Positions 8,558-18,551 are shown, numbered from the stretch's first letter. The stretch is DNA of 64,000 bases from Arenibacter catalasegens (GCF_002909235.1 NZ_PHQQ01000005.1:143761-207760), one strand, 5' to 3'. Translations and numbers: made by a program. The notes: generated from the letters alone by a model not told the origin.

Positions 8558-10030
8558 ATGATGATATCTAATAAATTTACCCTAATCCTTTGTTTTTTGA
8601 TAGTATTTTCAGGCTTTGGGCAAGAAAAGGATTTTACTTCCAGTATATATGCAAGCTATGAAAAATATAAGGAATCTTCTTTGGACAAAAGAAGGTTAAA
8701 ACATACTGACATACAGCCCCTAATAAATAAATTAGCCAACATTCCCAATTTTAAGGTGGCGGTGGTAGGTAAATCCATTGAAGGGCGCAAGCTTTCCTTG
8801 ATCAGTATAGGAACAGGTCCGGTCGATGTTTTTCTATGGTCGCAAATGCACGGCGATGAACCCACGGCCACTCAGGCTATATTTGATATTTTTAATTTCT
8901 TAACCAGTACCGATTTCAAGAGCGAAAAAGAGAACATTCTAAAAAATCTAAAGCTGCATTTTTTACCCATGCTGAATCCGGATGGCGCAGAAATCTACCA
9001 GCGGAGAAATACCTTGGGCATAGATATCAACAGGGATGCTCTCGCATTGCAATCGCCAGAAGGAAGGACCTTAAAAAAAGTACGGGATAGTTTAAATGCA
9101 GATTTTGGATTCAATTTACACGATCAAAGTACTTATTACAACGCGGAGAGAACGAACAAGCCTGCTACTATCTCGTATTTGGCTCCTGCCTTTAATTATG
9201 AAAAGGACATCAATGAGGTACGTGCCAATGCCATGAAGGTCATTGTCTACATGAATAGTATAATTCAAAAATACGCGCCAGGCCAAGTAGGACGTTATAA
9301 TGACGATTTTGAACCGAGAGCCTTTGGGGACAATATTCAAAAGTGGGGTACAAGTGCCATTTTAATAGAATCCGGGGGATATAAAAATGACCCTGAAAAA
9401 CAAGAGATAAGAAAACTAAATTATGTTTCCATACTATCGGCCATTTATAGTATTGCAAAAGGCAACTATAAAAACATACCGCTTGAGGGTTATGATAAAA
9501 TTCCAGAAAACGACCGTAAACTGTTCGATCTAAAACTCAATAACCTTACTTACAATTTGCTGGGCAAAAATTATGTGTTAGATGTGGGCATACACCAGTT
9601 GGAAGTGGATGATGCGTTGCACCAAAATTATTACAACAGCAGTAGGGTAGTAGACCAAGGAGATCTTTCTACTTATTATGGCTATGAAACTTTGGAAGGA
9701 AAAGGATTCACAATGACTGCTGGAAAAGTATACCCAAAAACCCTGCCCTCTTTAGAAGAGGTTTCAAAGCTAAAGGTGATAGATCTATTGAGGTCGGGAT
9801 TCACCTATGTTAGGGTGGAAAATATTCCGAAAGACAAAAGCTCTATAGCGCTACCCATCAACGTCATAGGCAAGAACTACAAGGTTCCGCAATTTAATAT
9901 GCGGGTAGGTATTATCCCAAATTTTTTACTGGAACAACAGGGCAAACCCCGATATGCTATTATCAATGGATTCCTGATCGACCTAAAAACGGGGGAAGGT
10001 AATTTTAAAAATGCCTTGATTTTAAGGTAG
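8558..10030 (+). CDS. Secreted M14 family zinc carboxypeptidase
   Basis: A 490-residue exported metallopeptidase. After the signal peptide (SNKFTLILCFLIVFSGFGQ) comes the M14 catalytic domain. The zinc motif HxxE is seen as SQMHGDEPTATQAIFD, the substrate-arginine region as PMLNPDGAE and DINRDA, and the third zinc His as NLHDQSTYY. A conserved Glu is likely in SAILIESGGYKND near residue 275. The C-terminal 200 residues form an extra domain without recognised motifs. It starts one base after the amidase stop, so the two are surely co-transcribed; the pair could process muropeptides or scavenged peptides. Confidence 0.85.
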   Translation: MMISNKFTLILCFLIVFSGFGQEKDFTSSIYASYEKYKESSLDKRRLKHTDIQPLINKLANIPNFKVAVVGKSIEGRKLSLISIGTGPVDVFLWSQMHGDEPTATQAIFDIFNFLTSTDFKSEKENILKNLKLHFLPMLNPDGAEIYQRRNTLGIDINRDALALQSPEGRTLKKVRDSLNADFGFNLHDQSTYYNAERTNKPATISYLAPAFNYEKDINEVRANAMKVIVYMNSIIQKYAPGQVGRYNDDFEPRAFGDNIQKWGTSAILIESGGYKNDPEKQEIRKLNYVSILSAIYSIAKGNYKNIPLEGYDKIPENDRKLFDLKLNNLTYNLLGKNYVLDVGIHQLEVDDALHQNYYNSSRVVDQGDLSTYYGYETLEGKGFTMTAGKVYPKTLPSLEEVSKLKVIDLLRSGFTYVRVENIPKDKSSIALPINVIGKNYKVPQFNMRVGIIPNFLLEQQGKPRYAIINGFLIDLKTGEGNFKNALILR

Positions 10031-10032
10031 TT

Positions 10033-10200
10033 CTAATACCCGAAAGAGATGCGCAAATTATCTCCATAAATAAGTATCCAGTAGAGCATTACAAATAGAA
10101 TGCCGACTATAGAAATGAATATGGTAATGGCTAGGCCTTTAAACCAATTGGATAGCTCGCTTATAGCGCTATATTGAAAAATGTCGTTGATTACAACCAT
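10033..10200 (-). CDS. Small single-span membrane protein, 55 aa
   Basis: A minus-strand frame from the ATG at 10200 encodes 55 residues: a soluble N-terminus of about 22 residues (MVVINDIFQYSAISELSNWF), a hydrophobic segment ITIFISIVGILFVMLYWILI that is a clear transmembrane helix, and a short polar tail ending SFGY. It ends two bases beyond the convergent peptidase gene. The organised layout and lack of rare codons favour a real gene that is too short for routine calling. No family recognised. Confidence 0.6.
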   Translation of the reverse strand: MVVINDIFQYSAISELSNWFKGLAITIFISIVGILFVMLYWILIYGDNLRISFGY

Positions 10201-10550
10201 GATGTTTTATTTTTAAATGATACAAAATTTAATTTTTAGTATGCATTATGAACATTGGTAGGTTGGGGCTGTTATTAGTAAAACAACTATCGCGCCAAAA
10301 ACCCTACTTTTCGTTTATTATATGCGCTTTAGCATCTATGGCCACTTATCACAAATAGGACTTTTGACTGGCGATTGTTCGGAAGCGTTTATCAAAAAGT
10401 TAAGTTATCCTACTGGGCCACTAAAACAAAAGTAATTGGATAGTTTTGTTTAAATTGGGCTGTTTTATGTTCTTTTTTCATAAACAGCAATAGTTAAAGC
10501 ATTTTAGTAAGGGCAAAATATAATATCAATAGTCACCAATATCAATTTAC
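10201..10550. other. Intergenic gap
   Basis: About 350 bases between the divergent small membrane protein gene and the phosphatase fusion gene. No hairpin, repeat or convincing frame was seen. Confidence 0.5.
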
Positions 10551-12365
10551 ATGACAAGTAACATTCGTTTTTTTTTAGCACTTTTTTTATTGTCCATTCA
10601 ATTAACGTATGGTCAGGAAACACATCAATTTAAAATACACTCCCATAACGACTATCTTCAAAACATGCCATTCTGGGATGCCTATGCACATGGGGCCAAC
10701 TCTATTGAAGTAGATGTTTTTTTGAAAAATGACACCTTGTTTGCTACCCATGACGAAAAGGACATCATTAATAACCACACTATTGAAAGTCTGTATTTAA
10801 ACCCGCTGGAGAAGGTATTGGAATTACAATTGGGAAAAACACAGGAATTACAGTTGTTGATCGATATAAAGTCTGAAACCTATTCCACACTAAAGCAGAT
10901 AGTCTCGGTTTTAGAAAGGTACCCTAAAATAACGGATAACCCCAACATTAGGATGGTTATATCGGGGAATAGGCCCAAACCTGAAGAGTATAAAGATTAT
11001 CCATCGCATATTATGTTCGACTATCAAAGTCTGGACAATATTCCCAACAGCGATGCTTGGACAAAAGTAGCCTTGATAAGCCTTCCTTTTCATAAATTTT
11101 CTAGATGGAACGGAAAGGGTAGATTAACAGCCGAGGACCTGCAAAAGGTTAAAGCAACCATAGACAAAGCCCATAGTTTTAATAAACCTTTCCGTTTTTG
11201 GGCCACTCCCGACTCAAAAACAGCTTGGAAGGCCTTTAATGATTTAGGTGTGGATTATATAAATACGGATATGCCGGACAAAGCCTCTGCCTATTTACAA
11301 ACTTTAGGGAGTCGGGTATATTACAACAAGGCCAAATCTGAGATATATACACCAACCTACAAATCCGATCAAACGGAAAAACGCGTTAAAAATGTCATAT
11401 TGCTCATTGGAGATGGCAATGGGCTCACCCAAATTTCATCATCGGTACTGGCCAATGGGGGAAATCTCACCCTAACTCAATTAAAAAGTATAGGTTTTAT
11501 TAAGACGCAATCCTCGGACGATTTTACTACGGATTCTGCTGCGGCAGGTACGGCATTGGCTACTGGCACAAAAACCTACAATAGATCTATTGGTATGGCC
11601 ACTAATGGTAACCCTCTGCTTAATATAACCGAACTATTACATAAGCATCAATTTGTAACTGGCTGTATAACTACCGATAAAATTGTGGGTGCTACCCCAA
11701 GTTCTTTCTATGCCCACCAAAAAGATAGGGATGACATTGAAGGTATTGCCAAAGACCTTTTAAAGAGTAAACTATCCCTTTTTGTTGGGGGAGGGGAGTC
11801 CAATTTTAACCAGGAACAATTAGAGAGACAGGGGTTTTCAATTTTAAAAAGTGTACAAGAAATAGGAGGCAGCAAGAAAGATAAAATTGGATTGTTTATC
11901 GCAGAGAACGACGTACCCAGCTTTTTGGAGGGTCGAGGAAATATATTGGCAGAAGCCACAAAAAATGGACTTCAATTCCTAAATGCGAAGAACCAGCCTT
12001 TCTTTTTAATGGTGGAGGCCGCACAAATAGATTCATACGGGCATAAGAATGAGGTTTCCGGAATAGTGACCGAAGGAATTGATTTTGATGTGGCTATAAC
12101 CGAGGCCATTAAATTTGCCGATAAAACCGGAAACACCCTAGTGGTAATTACAGCGGATCATGAAACATCAGGATTTACTATGCCACAGGGAAATATGGAA
12201 AATAAAATGATCGAAGGCGATTTTACTACCGATGACCATACGGCAACCATGGTTCCCATTTTTGCCTACGGCCCACATTCACAGGAATTCCAAGGCGTCT
12301 ATGAAAACAGCGACGTTTATCACAAAATTCTCCAGGTCTTGGATGTAAAGGCATCCCAGAAATAA
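10551..12365 (+). CDS. Secreted fusion: GDPD/PI-PLC-like phosphodiesterase plus alkaline phosphatase
   Basis: Two enzymes in one 604-residue exported chain. After the signal peptide (to about residue 21), residues 25-265 resemble a glycerophosphodiesterase/PI-PLC TIM barrel: HSHNDYLQN, GANSIEVDVFLKND, FATHDE, then LLIDIKSE. Residues 280-600 are an alkaline phosphatase: VILLIGDGNGLTQ (metal Asp), TDSAAAGTALATG (nucleophile Ser), VEAAQIDSYGHKNE and TADHETSGF (metal ligands). The logical task is to split phosphodiesters such as deacylated phospholipid headgroups and then release phosphate, in the periplasm or outside. The gene is monocistronic, with a bidirectional terminator after it. No Pho-box was recognised upstream. 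Confidence 0.88.
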   Translation: MTSNIRFFLALFLLSIQLTYGQETHQFKIHSHNDYLQNMPFWDAYAHGANSIEVDVFLKNDTLFATHDEKDIINNHTIESLYLNPLEKVLELQLGKTQELQLLIDIKSETYSTLKQIVSVLERYPKITDNPNIRMVISGNRPKPEEYKDYPSHIMFDYQSLDNIPNSDAWTKVALISLPFHKFSRWNGKGRLTAEDLQKVKATIDKAHSFNKPFRFWATPDSKTAWKAFNDLGVDYINTDMPDKASAYLQTLGSRVYYNKAKSEIYTPTYKSDQTEKRVKNVILLIGDGNGLTQISSSVLANGGNLTLTQLKSIGFIKTQSSDDFTTDSAAAGTALATGTKTYNRSIGMATNGNPLLNITELLHKHQFVTGCITTDKIVGATPSSFYAHQKDRDDIEGIAKDLLKSKLSLFVGGGESNFNQEQLERQGFSILKSVQEIGGSKKDKIGLFIAENDVPSFLEGRGNILAEATKNGLQFLNAKNQPFFLMVEAAQIDSYGHKNEVSGIVTEGIDFDVAITEAIKFADKTGNTLVVITADHETSGFTMPQGNMENKMIEGDFTTDDHTATMVPIFAYGPHSQEFQGVYENSDVYHKILQVLDVKASQK

Positions 12366-12388
12366 AAATCTTTAAAAATCAAGGTTAA

Positions 12389-12425
12389 AAATAAACCCCC
12401 GATGCTTGGCATCGGGGGTTTATTT
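12389..12425. terminator. Bidirectional terminator
   Basis: Stem AAATAAACCCCCGATGC with its exact reverse complement around a 3-base loop, with A and T runs on both sides. It serves the plus-strand phosphatase gene and the minus-strand OmpA gene. Confidence 0.9.
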
Positions 12426-12451
12426 CTATAATACTTCAATTACCCTTAGTC

Positions 12452-13279
12452 TTACAAGGAATCTGCATCCAATAAGGCAAAAAACTTATCCAGGTTTGGA
12501 ATAATTACAATTCTGGTACGTCTGTTTTTGGCCATATTTTCCCTATTGTCATTTTCAACCAATGGCAAATAGCTACTTCTTCCCGCAGCGATCAAATTAG
12601 CAGGATCAACATTGTACTTAGTTTGTAAAATTCTAACAATGGAAGTGGCTCTCTTAACACTTAGGTCCCAGTTATCCTGAAACATTGCCGTACTAATCGT
12701 CTTAGAATCCGTATGCCCTTCCACCATTACTTCCATGCTTGGTTCAGAGTTGATCACCTCGGCCAATTTCGCCAAAATATTGTTAGCTTTACTACTTACT
12801 CTGTAACTCCCTGAATTGAACAATAGTTTATCAGAAATATTGATCATGACCACTGTTTTGTCGATATCAACAATTACATCATCATTTTCATCAGAAATAG
12901 ATTTCTTTAGATTATAAGAAATAGCAAGGTTCATGGAATCCTCCATAGTTTTTGCCTTGGCCAATTCACTAGGGTCAATTTTTGCCAAAGTAGCCCTCAT
13001 TTTTTGTTTTGTGTTGTTGCTCATTACAGCGACATCACCAATACTACTAAATTGAGAGTCATTTATTTCTTGTAAAGAATTTATTTTTTCGTTGTACTCT
13101 GTCACCCTCGCTTCAATTTTAGAGACTTTGGATTCCAATTCCTCTTTCTCTACTCGGGTTTTTGTCAACATGCTCTGGGTGTTGGATAAATCACCTTCAA
13201 GTGCTACATATTTTTTCTTAGATACACAGGAGGCCAATACTACCATTCCCATCAAACCAACTAATATTACTTTTTTCAT
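12452..13279 (-). CDS. OmpA-family lipoprotein with coiled coil
   Basis: A 275-residue outer-membrane lipoprotein. The signal ends in LASC (MKKVILVGLMGMVVLASC). Residues 25-75 form a likely coiled coil rich in Lys, Glu and Ser. The C-terminal OmpA/MotB domain starts near residue 145 (ISDKLLFNSGSYRVSSKA) and contains the peptidoglycan-binding core VEGHTDSK, NWDLSVKRATSI and NRRTRIVI. It should tie the outer membrane to peptidoglycan. It has no beta-barrel. The gene is alone, with the terminator at 12389-12425 downstream. Confidence 0.9.
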   Translation of the reverse strand: MKKVILVGLMGMVVLASCVSKKKYVALEGDLSNTQSMLTKTRVEKEELESKVSKIEARVTEYNEKINSLQEINDSQFSSIGDVAVMSNNTKQKMRATLAKIDPSELAKAKTMEDSMNLAISYNLKKSISDENDDVIVDIDKTVVMINISDKLLFNSGSYRVSSKANNILAKLAEVINSEPSMEVMVEGHTDSKTISTAMFQDNWDLSVKRATSIVRILQTKYNVDPANLIAAGRSSYLPLVENDNRENMAKNRRTRIVIIPNLDKFFALLDADSL

Positions 13280-13380
13280 TTCTTTTTGATTAAAAAATTT
13301 ACAAATAGTTTTCTGTAAGGTTATACGGGCATATAGCGGAAAAAGACGTTTTAATTTAAAGAAAAGTTAATAAAAAAAAA

Positions 13381-13404
13381 GAGCATCAAATTAATTTGAT
13401 GCTC
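13381..13404 (-). terminator. Terminator after the VWA lipoprotein gene
   Basis: The perfect palindrome GAGCATCAAATT/AATTTGATGCTC is followed on the minus strand by a run of nine T, so it terminates the minus-strand VWA gene. Confidence 0.85.
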
Positions 13405-13436
13405 TAACTCATTGATTAAAAGTTACTTAATGGCTT

Positions 13437-14534
13437 CTATTGACAACCTCCTGTGAATCCTTTTGCGTTAAATTTAGTTTGTACAGCACCTTGTCTGTTG
13501 CCTTCCTTAACTTGAATGGCCAAGTTGTTGTCACCACTTCCATCACGTTTTGGACTACAGTATTCAAAAAGGTAAAAACTATTCGCCTGTTCGGAAACCC
13601 TAAAGGAAATATCGTTGAAAGTAGTTTCCAATTGCTCTTTATTACCTGCAAATACGCTAAATGTCTTCCCTATTTTTCCCAAAATATCAGCATCGATTTC
13701 CGCGCCTAATCCAATACTAAAGAAGGCTATGTTCTTGTTGGCATTGTCCACTTTTTTCAAAGCGGCAGTTTGGGTATAACGGGACGCCTGATCGGTTCCA
13801 TCTGTAAAAATAACAACAGAGGCAGCACCTATACGATCATTGGTAGTACTTGCTGCCAATAATTTTTCTGCCTTGTCCGTAGCCTTAATTACAGCCCCAT
13901 ATAAATCGGTAGACGGATCATTGCTAATATTAGCATTTATACCCTGAATGGAAGTAACTAAATCCTGTTTTACATGGGTAAGGTCATTTAACACATGTAG
14001 TTTATCTTCTCCGTCAAACCAATAAATGGCCATTTTAAAGGATTCTGTGTCTACATCGGGCATCACATTGTTCACAAAGCTTGTGGAAGCCATTTTTAAT
14101 TCCTCCATACTACTACTCAAAACACTGTTACTTAAATCCAATACTAAAATAGTATTGTTGTTGAATATTTGTGAATTGGGAGAAATCCGAGCAAAAGATT
14201 CAGAAGTAGAAATAGTATTAAAGCATGCATCATTCCTACCTTGCTCATAAATTGTAAACTGACTTGCCTTAAGCCCTGGAACAGGGTCTCCGTCCGTATC
14301 AGAAACCTTAAAAAAGATAGATACCTTACCCGGTAAGGTTGTAAATTGATCTTGGATGGATAAAACCAATTCGCCATCACCTAAATTTAAACAATCATCT
14401 ACTGGCTTTCCAAGACCCAAATCCCCTCCGGTATTTACGCCATATTTCACATCATCATCCGCATTACCACATGATACAAATAAGGCAATGCCAAAGCATA
14501 ATGCCGCCAATCTAATATATAATTTCATTTTCAT
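13437..14534 (-). CDS. VWA-domain lipoprotein
   Basis: A 365-residue lipoprotein: signal MKMKLYIRLAALCFGIALFVSC, a beta-rich N-terminal region (residues 50-115, DGDPVPGLKASQFTIYEQG), and a von Willebrand A domain from about residue 128. The MIDAS motif is VLDLSNSVLSSS (DxSxS), with FTDGTDQAS supplying a later metal or loop position. VWA domains bind partners through a metal ion, so adhesion or surface assembly is likely, but no partner is visible. The gene is monocistronic with a terminator just after its stop. The start ATG at 14534 fits the signal peptide. Confidence 0.85.
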   Translation of the reverse strand: MKMKLYIRLAALCFGIALFVSCGNADDDVKYGVNTGGDLGLGKPVDDCLNLGDGELVLSIQDQFTTLPGKVSIFFKVSDTDGDPVPGLKASQFTIYEQGRNDACFNTISTSESFARISPNSQIFNNNTILVLDLSNSVLSSSMEELKMASTSFVNNVMPDVDTESFKMAIYWFDGEDKLHVLNDLTHVKQDLVTSIQGINANISNDPSTDLYGAVIKATDKAEKLLAASTTNDRIGAASVVIFTDGTDQASRYTQTAALKKVDNANKNIAFFSIGLGAEIDADILGKIGKTFSVFAGNKEQLETTFNDISFRVSEQANSFYLFEYCSPKRDGSGDNNLAIQVKEGNRQGAVQTKFNAKGFTGGCQ

Positions 14535-14878
14535 AATTTTTAACGTTCAACTAGCAGAACGATCAAATCTATTTAAAATTATAATAAAGTATAAATTGGG
14601 TGTTAATATTTGTTAAAGACTTTATTCACATTTTTACGGCAGCTTTCATACCCACTCAATTATGAAAGATATTAGGCTCCATTAAGTTTGTTAGGAAGAT
14701 CCACTAATTATCATACCTACTGATTATTAGACCATTGTACACGGATTCAATAAACCTGATACTTGGTCAACCATAATTCAATAAAATAAAAGGACTGAAA
14801 ACTTTGGTGCCCCAAGGTAACGAACACTAAATTTTTGTATTTTACACTATACTTTGGAAGTTAAAGCTTGGATTCGCC
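14535..14878. other. Intergenic gap
   Basis: Divergent gap of about 345 AT-rich bases between the VWA gene and the amino-sugar isomerase gene. No hairpin, repeat or protein-like frame was seen. Confidence 0.5.
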
Positions 14879-15589
14879 ATGAATATACATTATTGTACAG
14901 ATTATGAAAACATGAGTCAGATGGCTTTTGATTCGCTATTATCCCTATTAAAGGACAAGCCAGAGCAGCTGATCTGTACCGCAACGGGACATTCACCCAC
15001 TGGGCTCTATGAAAAATTAGTGAAATCGCACAAAAGATCCCCGAAAGTATTCAAGGAATTAAAGATTATAAAATTGGATGAATGGGGAGGGACCAATGGT
15101 GACTATCCCAATACTTGTGAGCATTATCTTCAAAAAAATCTTTTGGAACCCCTAGATATTCCCAAAAGCAATTATATTTCTTTCGACAGCAGCCCAACTG
15201 ATGCAAAAAAGGAATGTGACCGTATGGATAACGAAATTCAGGAACACGGCCCAATAGACATCTGTATTCTAGGCTTGGGGAAAAATGGACATATTGGTTT
15301 TAACGAACCCTCCAAAATATTGTACCCAGATTGCCATATTGCGGATTTAAGTGCCTCTTCACTAAAACATCCCATGGCTAATAAAATGATGACCAAGCCA
15401 ACCTATGGTTTAACCTTGGGAATGGCCAATATTTTAAAGTCGAAAAAAATTATTCTTCTTGTAACAGGGCCCAATAAAAAAAAGGCCATAAAACGATTGT
15501 TGAACAAAGAAATAACCACTGCATTACCAGGCTCCTTTTTATGGTTACATCCAAATGTGGACTGTTATTTGGACAGGAGCTCCCTATGA
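14879..15589 (+). CDS. Glucosamine/galactosamine-6-phosphate isomerase (NagB/AgaI family)
   Basis: Cytoplasmic isomerase-deaminase that converts an amino-sugar 6-phosphate to the ketose phosphate plus ammonia. It has 236 residues. The family marks are ATGHSPTGLYEKL near residue 39 (phosphate loop), IKLDEWGG near 64 (catalytic Asp), and ILGLGKNGHIGFNEP near 126 (the NagB signature with the catalytic His). The SPTG phosphate loop and the shorter length are closer to galactosamine-6-phosphate isomerases than to E. coli NagB, so the exact substrate is open. No linked amino-sugar transport or NagA gene is present. Confidence 0.85.
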   Translation: MNIHYCTDYENMSQMAFDSLLSLLKDKPEQLICTATGHSPTGLYEKLVKSHKRSPKVFKELKIIKLDEWGGTNGDYPNTCEHYLQKNLLEPLDIPKSNYISFDSSPTDAKKECDRMDNEIQEHGPIDICILGLGKNGHIGFNEPSKILYPDCHIADLSASSLKHPMANKMMTKPTYGLTLGMANILKSKKIILLVTGPNKKKAIKRLLNKEITTALPGSFLWLHPNVDCYLDRSSL

Positions 15590-15769
15590 ATTAATTTATT
15601 GGCTAAAATATTAGCTGACATCTACATTTGTGTTAATACATGGTGTTTAAAGGGAAAAGACCATAATTTTGTATGAAATATCCCCTTAACAAACTGTTAA
15701 ATTAATTCATTCTTTCCCTAAATTTGGTAACTTGTAAGGTATTACTTTTATCAACTTAAAACATCAACT

Positions 15770-16231
15770 ATGCCAATATACAACATCAAAGTAAATGGAG
15801 TTTACAAAAGTGTAGATGTTGCGGAAGACACCCCCCTGTTATGGGTGTTACGCGATCATTTGGATTTGGTTGGAACAAAATTTGGCTGTGGTATTGCCCA
15901 ATGCGGCGCATGTACTGTTCATTTAGGGGGCAATGCTATAAGGAGTTGTTCTTTACCGATAGCCTCGGTAGCCGAGCAGGAAATCACCACTATTGAAGGG
16001 CTTTCAGATGATGGAAGCCACCCGGTACAGGTGGCCTGGAAGGAAATAGATGTGCCTCAATGCGGTTATTGCCAAGCCGGACAAATAATGACGGCTTCTG
16101 CATTTTTGGACAAAAATCCAACTCCCACTTCAGACGAAATAAAGACAGCCATGCATGGTAATATATGCCGATGTGCCTCCTATACTAGAATTCATAGGGC
16201 CGTTGAAGTTGCTGCTGCCAAAATAGGGTAA
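15770..16231 (+). CDS. Molybdenum hydroxylase small [2Fe-2S] subunit (IorA-like)
   Basis: A 153-residue electron-transfer subunit of a xanthine oxidase-family enzyme. The plant-type cluster is formed by [15 protein letters not shown] near residues 43-57 plus a fourth Cys at IRSC, and the second, internal cluster by CGYCQAGQ near 101 with [13 protein letters not shown] near 135. This two-cluster layout without a FAD subunit is typical of the isoquinoline 1-oxidoreductase group. It has no signal of its own, while the large subunit downstream has a Tat signal, so the folded complex is probably exported together. It leads a long plus-strand cluster for molybdenum cofactor synthesis. Confidence 0.92.
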   Translation: MPIYNIKVNGVYKSVDVAEDTPLLWVLRDHLDLVGTKFGCGIAQCGACTVHLGGNAIRSCSLPIASVAEQEITTIEGLSDDGSHPVQVAWKEIDVPQCGYCQAGQIMTASAFLDKNPTPTSDEIKTAMHGNICRCASYTRIHRAVEVAAAKIG

Positions 16232-16322
16232 TCCGTTCCCAGGGGAACATTAAGATTACCATATTCGCTTACCTCTAAAAAATATATCCTTGAAATATTA
16301 AGGATAAAAAAACTAAAATATT

Positions 16323-18551
16323 ATGTCAACATCATCAATAACTTTTAACAGAAGGTCGTTTATTAGGACTTCATCACTTGCCAGTGGTGGACTGCTAATA
16401 GGTTTTAACCTATTTACGGCCTGTAAGCCTAAAGTGCAACCACCTGTAGATATTTCCCAGTTAAATTTTAATGATTTCAACGCCTTTATAAAAATAGCAG
16501 ATAATGGTGCTGTAACCTTGTTTTCCCCTAATCCTGAAATTGGTCAGGGCGTAAAAACAGCTATGCCCATGCTTATTGCAGAAGAATTGGATGTTGCTTG
16601 GGATCAAGTTTATGTGCAACAGGGAATTTTGGACACCGAAAATTACACCAGACAGCTTGCAGGGGGTAGCCAATCGATCCGACACGGATGGGAGCCTTTG
16701 AGACAGACCGGAGCCACGGCTCGACAAATGTTGGTGAATGCCGCTGCTGCCAAATGGGGTGTAGATCCATCGGAATGCACTACCTCGGAAGGGGTAATCA
16801 GCAATTCCAAAGGAGAGACCTTGGGATATGGCGATGTAGTCAAGGAAGCGGCATCCATGGAAGTTCCGGAGGGGGTAACCCTCAAGGAGCCAAAGAATTT
16901 CAAGATTATTGGAACCGATGCCACAAATGTGGATATTGACAAAATTATTACCGGAAAACCCCTTTTCGGATTGGATTATAAGGTAGAAGGAATGGTTTAT
17001 GCCAGTGTTTTACGACCTCCAGCCTTTGGTCAAATATTGGATTCTTATGACGATAACAAAGCCAAGGCAATGCCTGGTGTTATCGATGTAATTAGAATAG
17101 GGGAGAAGGCAAAAGAACTTTCAAAAGAAGGTGTTGGCAACTGGACAGTGGCCATGAGCAAGAGCGATAAAGTTGTGGTCATTGCAAAGACTACCTGGGA
17201 GGCGCTTAAAGGCAAGGAAGCTATTTCGGCCCAATGGATCGATGACGCTGTTATGGAAAGTACCGATTTCCAGGATAAACAATTACTGGGATTATTGGAC
17301 GGAAAGGAATTTAAGACCTTAAGAAAGGACGGAGATATTAATAAAGCCTTTTCACAAGCTGATAAAATATTGGAACGGACTTACGAATCTCCTTTCTTGC
17401 CACATAACTGTATGGAACCTATGAATTTTTTCGCCAATGTTACAGCTGAAAAAATTCATTTGGTAGGTCCTGTACAAACGCCTGAATTTGCGGCTACCGC
17501 AGTAGCAGGCATGCTCGGAAGGGACATTAAGGACGTTCATTTGGAAATGACCCGTATGGGTGGAGGATTTGGAAGACGACTTTATGGCGATTTTGTATAT
17601 GAAGCGGCCGAAATTTCAAATGCCATAAGTAAACCTGTAAAGCTGGTATTTTCCCGTGAAGATGATATGACTGCAGGAACTTATCGCCCAGCCATAAAAT
17701 ATAGAATTAAGGCTGCCATAAAAGAAGGTATGGTATCGGCATACTATTTAAAGGAAGCCGCCATTAACGGGAACATGTATGGATTAATACCTAATTTCTT
17801 CCCTGCCGGGGCCATAGAGAATTACCAAGTAGATGTAGCCAACTATCAAAGTAATATAACCACAGGGGCATGGAGAGCACCTTATACCAACTTCTTAGCT
17901 TTTGCCGAACAAAGCTTCTTCGATGAACTGGCGGAAACCATGGAAGTGGATCGCATTCAATTACGTCTGGATCTATTGGAAAAAGTAAAAGGCACCACGG
18001 ACGAGCGTATCGAATATTCTCCTGAACGCATGCAAAATGTAATCAAAGTAGCCGTGGAGAAATCAGGTTGGGGCAAAAAAAGTGATGGTGTATACCAAGG
18101 TTTCGCCGCCTATTATTGCCATAACTCCCACGTAGCTGAAGTTGCCGATGTTGAAATTGAAAACGGAATGCCTATCGTTAAAAAAGTGACCTGTGTGGTG
18201 GATTGCGGAATAGTCGTTAATCCGTTAGGCGCCAAAAATCAAATAGAAGGGGGTGTAATAGATGGTGTAGGTCATGCTATGTACGGTGATCTTACTTTTG
18301 AAGACGGGAAACCGCAATCACAGAATTATGACAAATACCGCTTGATCCGAATGGGTGAAATTCCTTTGGTAGAATCCCACCTGATTCAAAATGAAATAGC
18401 ACCAACGGGATTGGGTGAACCAACATTACCTCCTGCCGGAGCGGCTGTAGCCAACGCCCTAAAAGCAGCTACAGGTAATAGATTTACCCAACAGCCTTTT
18501 TCTAAATTCCCGGAACTAATGCAGGTACCGGCAAAAGCTATAATAGGATAA
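16323..18551 (+). CDS. Molybdenum hydroxylase large subunit (IorB-like, Tat-exported)
   Basis: A 742-residue molybdopterin-binding subunit of the xanthine dehydrogenase superfamily. It begins with a Tat signal (NRRSFIRTSSLASGGLLIG), so it acts in the periplasm. Mo-cofactor contacts appear as PNPEIGQGVKTAMPMLIAEE near residue 63, GGSQSIRHGW near 118, RMGGGFGRRLYGDF near 410, and GAWRAPYTN near 520. The active-site Glu is in GLGEPTLPPAGAAVANAL near 700. The substrate is unknown: members oxidise aldehydes or N-heterocycles. It lies 91 bases after the small subunit, with a short hairpin (TATCCTT/AAGGATA) between, and only 2 bases before moaD. Confidence 0.92.
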   Translation: MSTSSITFNRRSFIRTSSLASGGLLIGFNLFTACKPKVQPPVDISQLNFNDFNAFIKIADNGAVTLFSPNPEIGQGVKTAMPMLIAEELDVAWDQVYVQQGILDTENYTRQLAGGSQSIRHGWEPLRQTGATARQMLVNAAAAKWGVDPSECTTSEGVISNSKGETLGYGDVVKEAASMEVPEGVTLKEPKNFKIIGTDATNVDIDKIITGKPLFGLDYKVEGMVYASVLRPPAFGQILDSYDDNKAKAMPGVIDVIRIGEKAKELSKEGVGNWTVAMSKSDKVVVIAKTTWEALKGKEAISAQWIDDAVMESTDFQDKQLLGLLDGKEFKTLRKDGDINKAFSQADKILERTYESPFLPHNCMEPMNFFANVTAEKIHLVGPVQTPEFAATAVAGMLGRDIKDVHLEMTRMGGGFGRRLYGDFVYEAAEISNAISKPVKLVFSREDDMTAGTYRPAIKYRIKAAIKEGMVSAYYLKEAAINGNMYGLIPNFFPAGAIENYQVDVANYQSNITTGAWRAPYTNFLAFAEQSFFDELAETMEVDRIQLRLDLLEKVKGTTDERIEYSPERMQNVIKVAVEKSGWGKKSDGVYQGFAAYYCHNSHVAEVADVEIENGMPIVKKVTCVVDCGIVVNPLGAKNQIEGGVIDGVGHAMYGDLTFEDGKPQSQNYDKYRLIRMGEIPLVESHLIQNEIAPTGLGEPTLPPAGAAVANALKAATGNRFTQQPFSKFPELMQVPAKAIIG

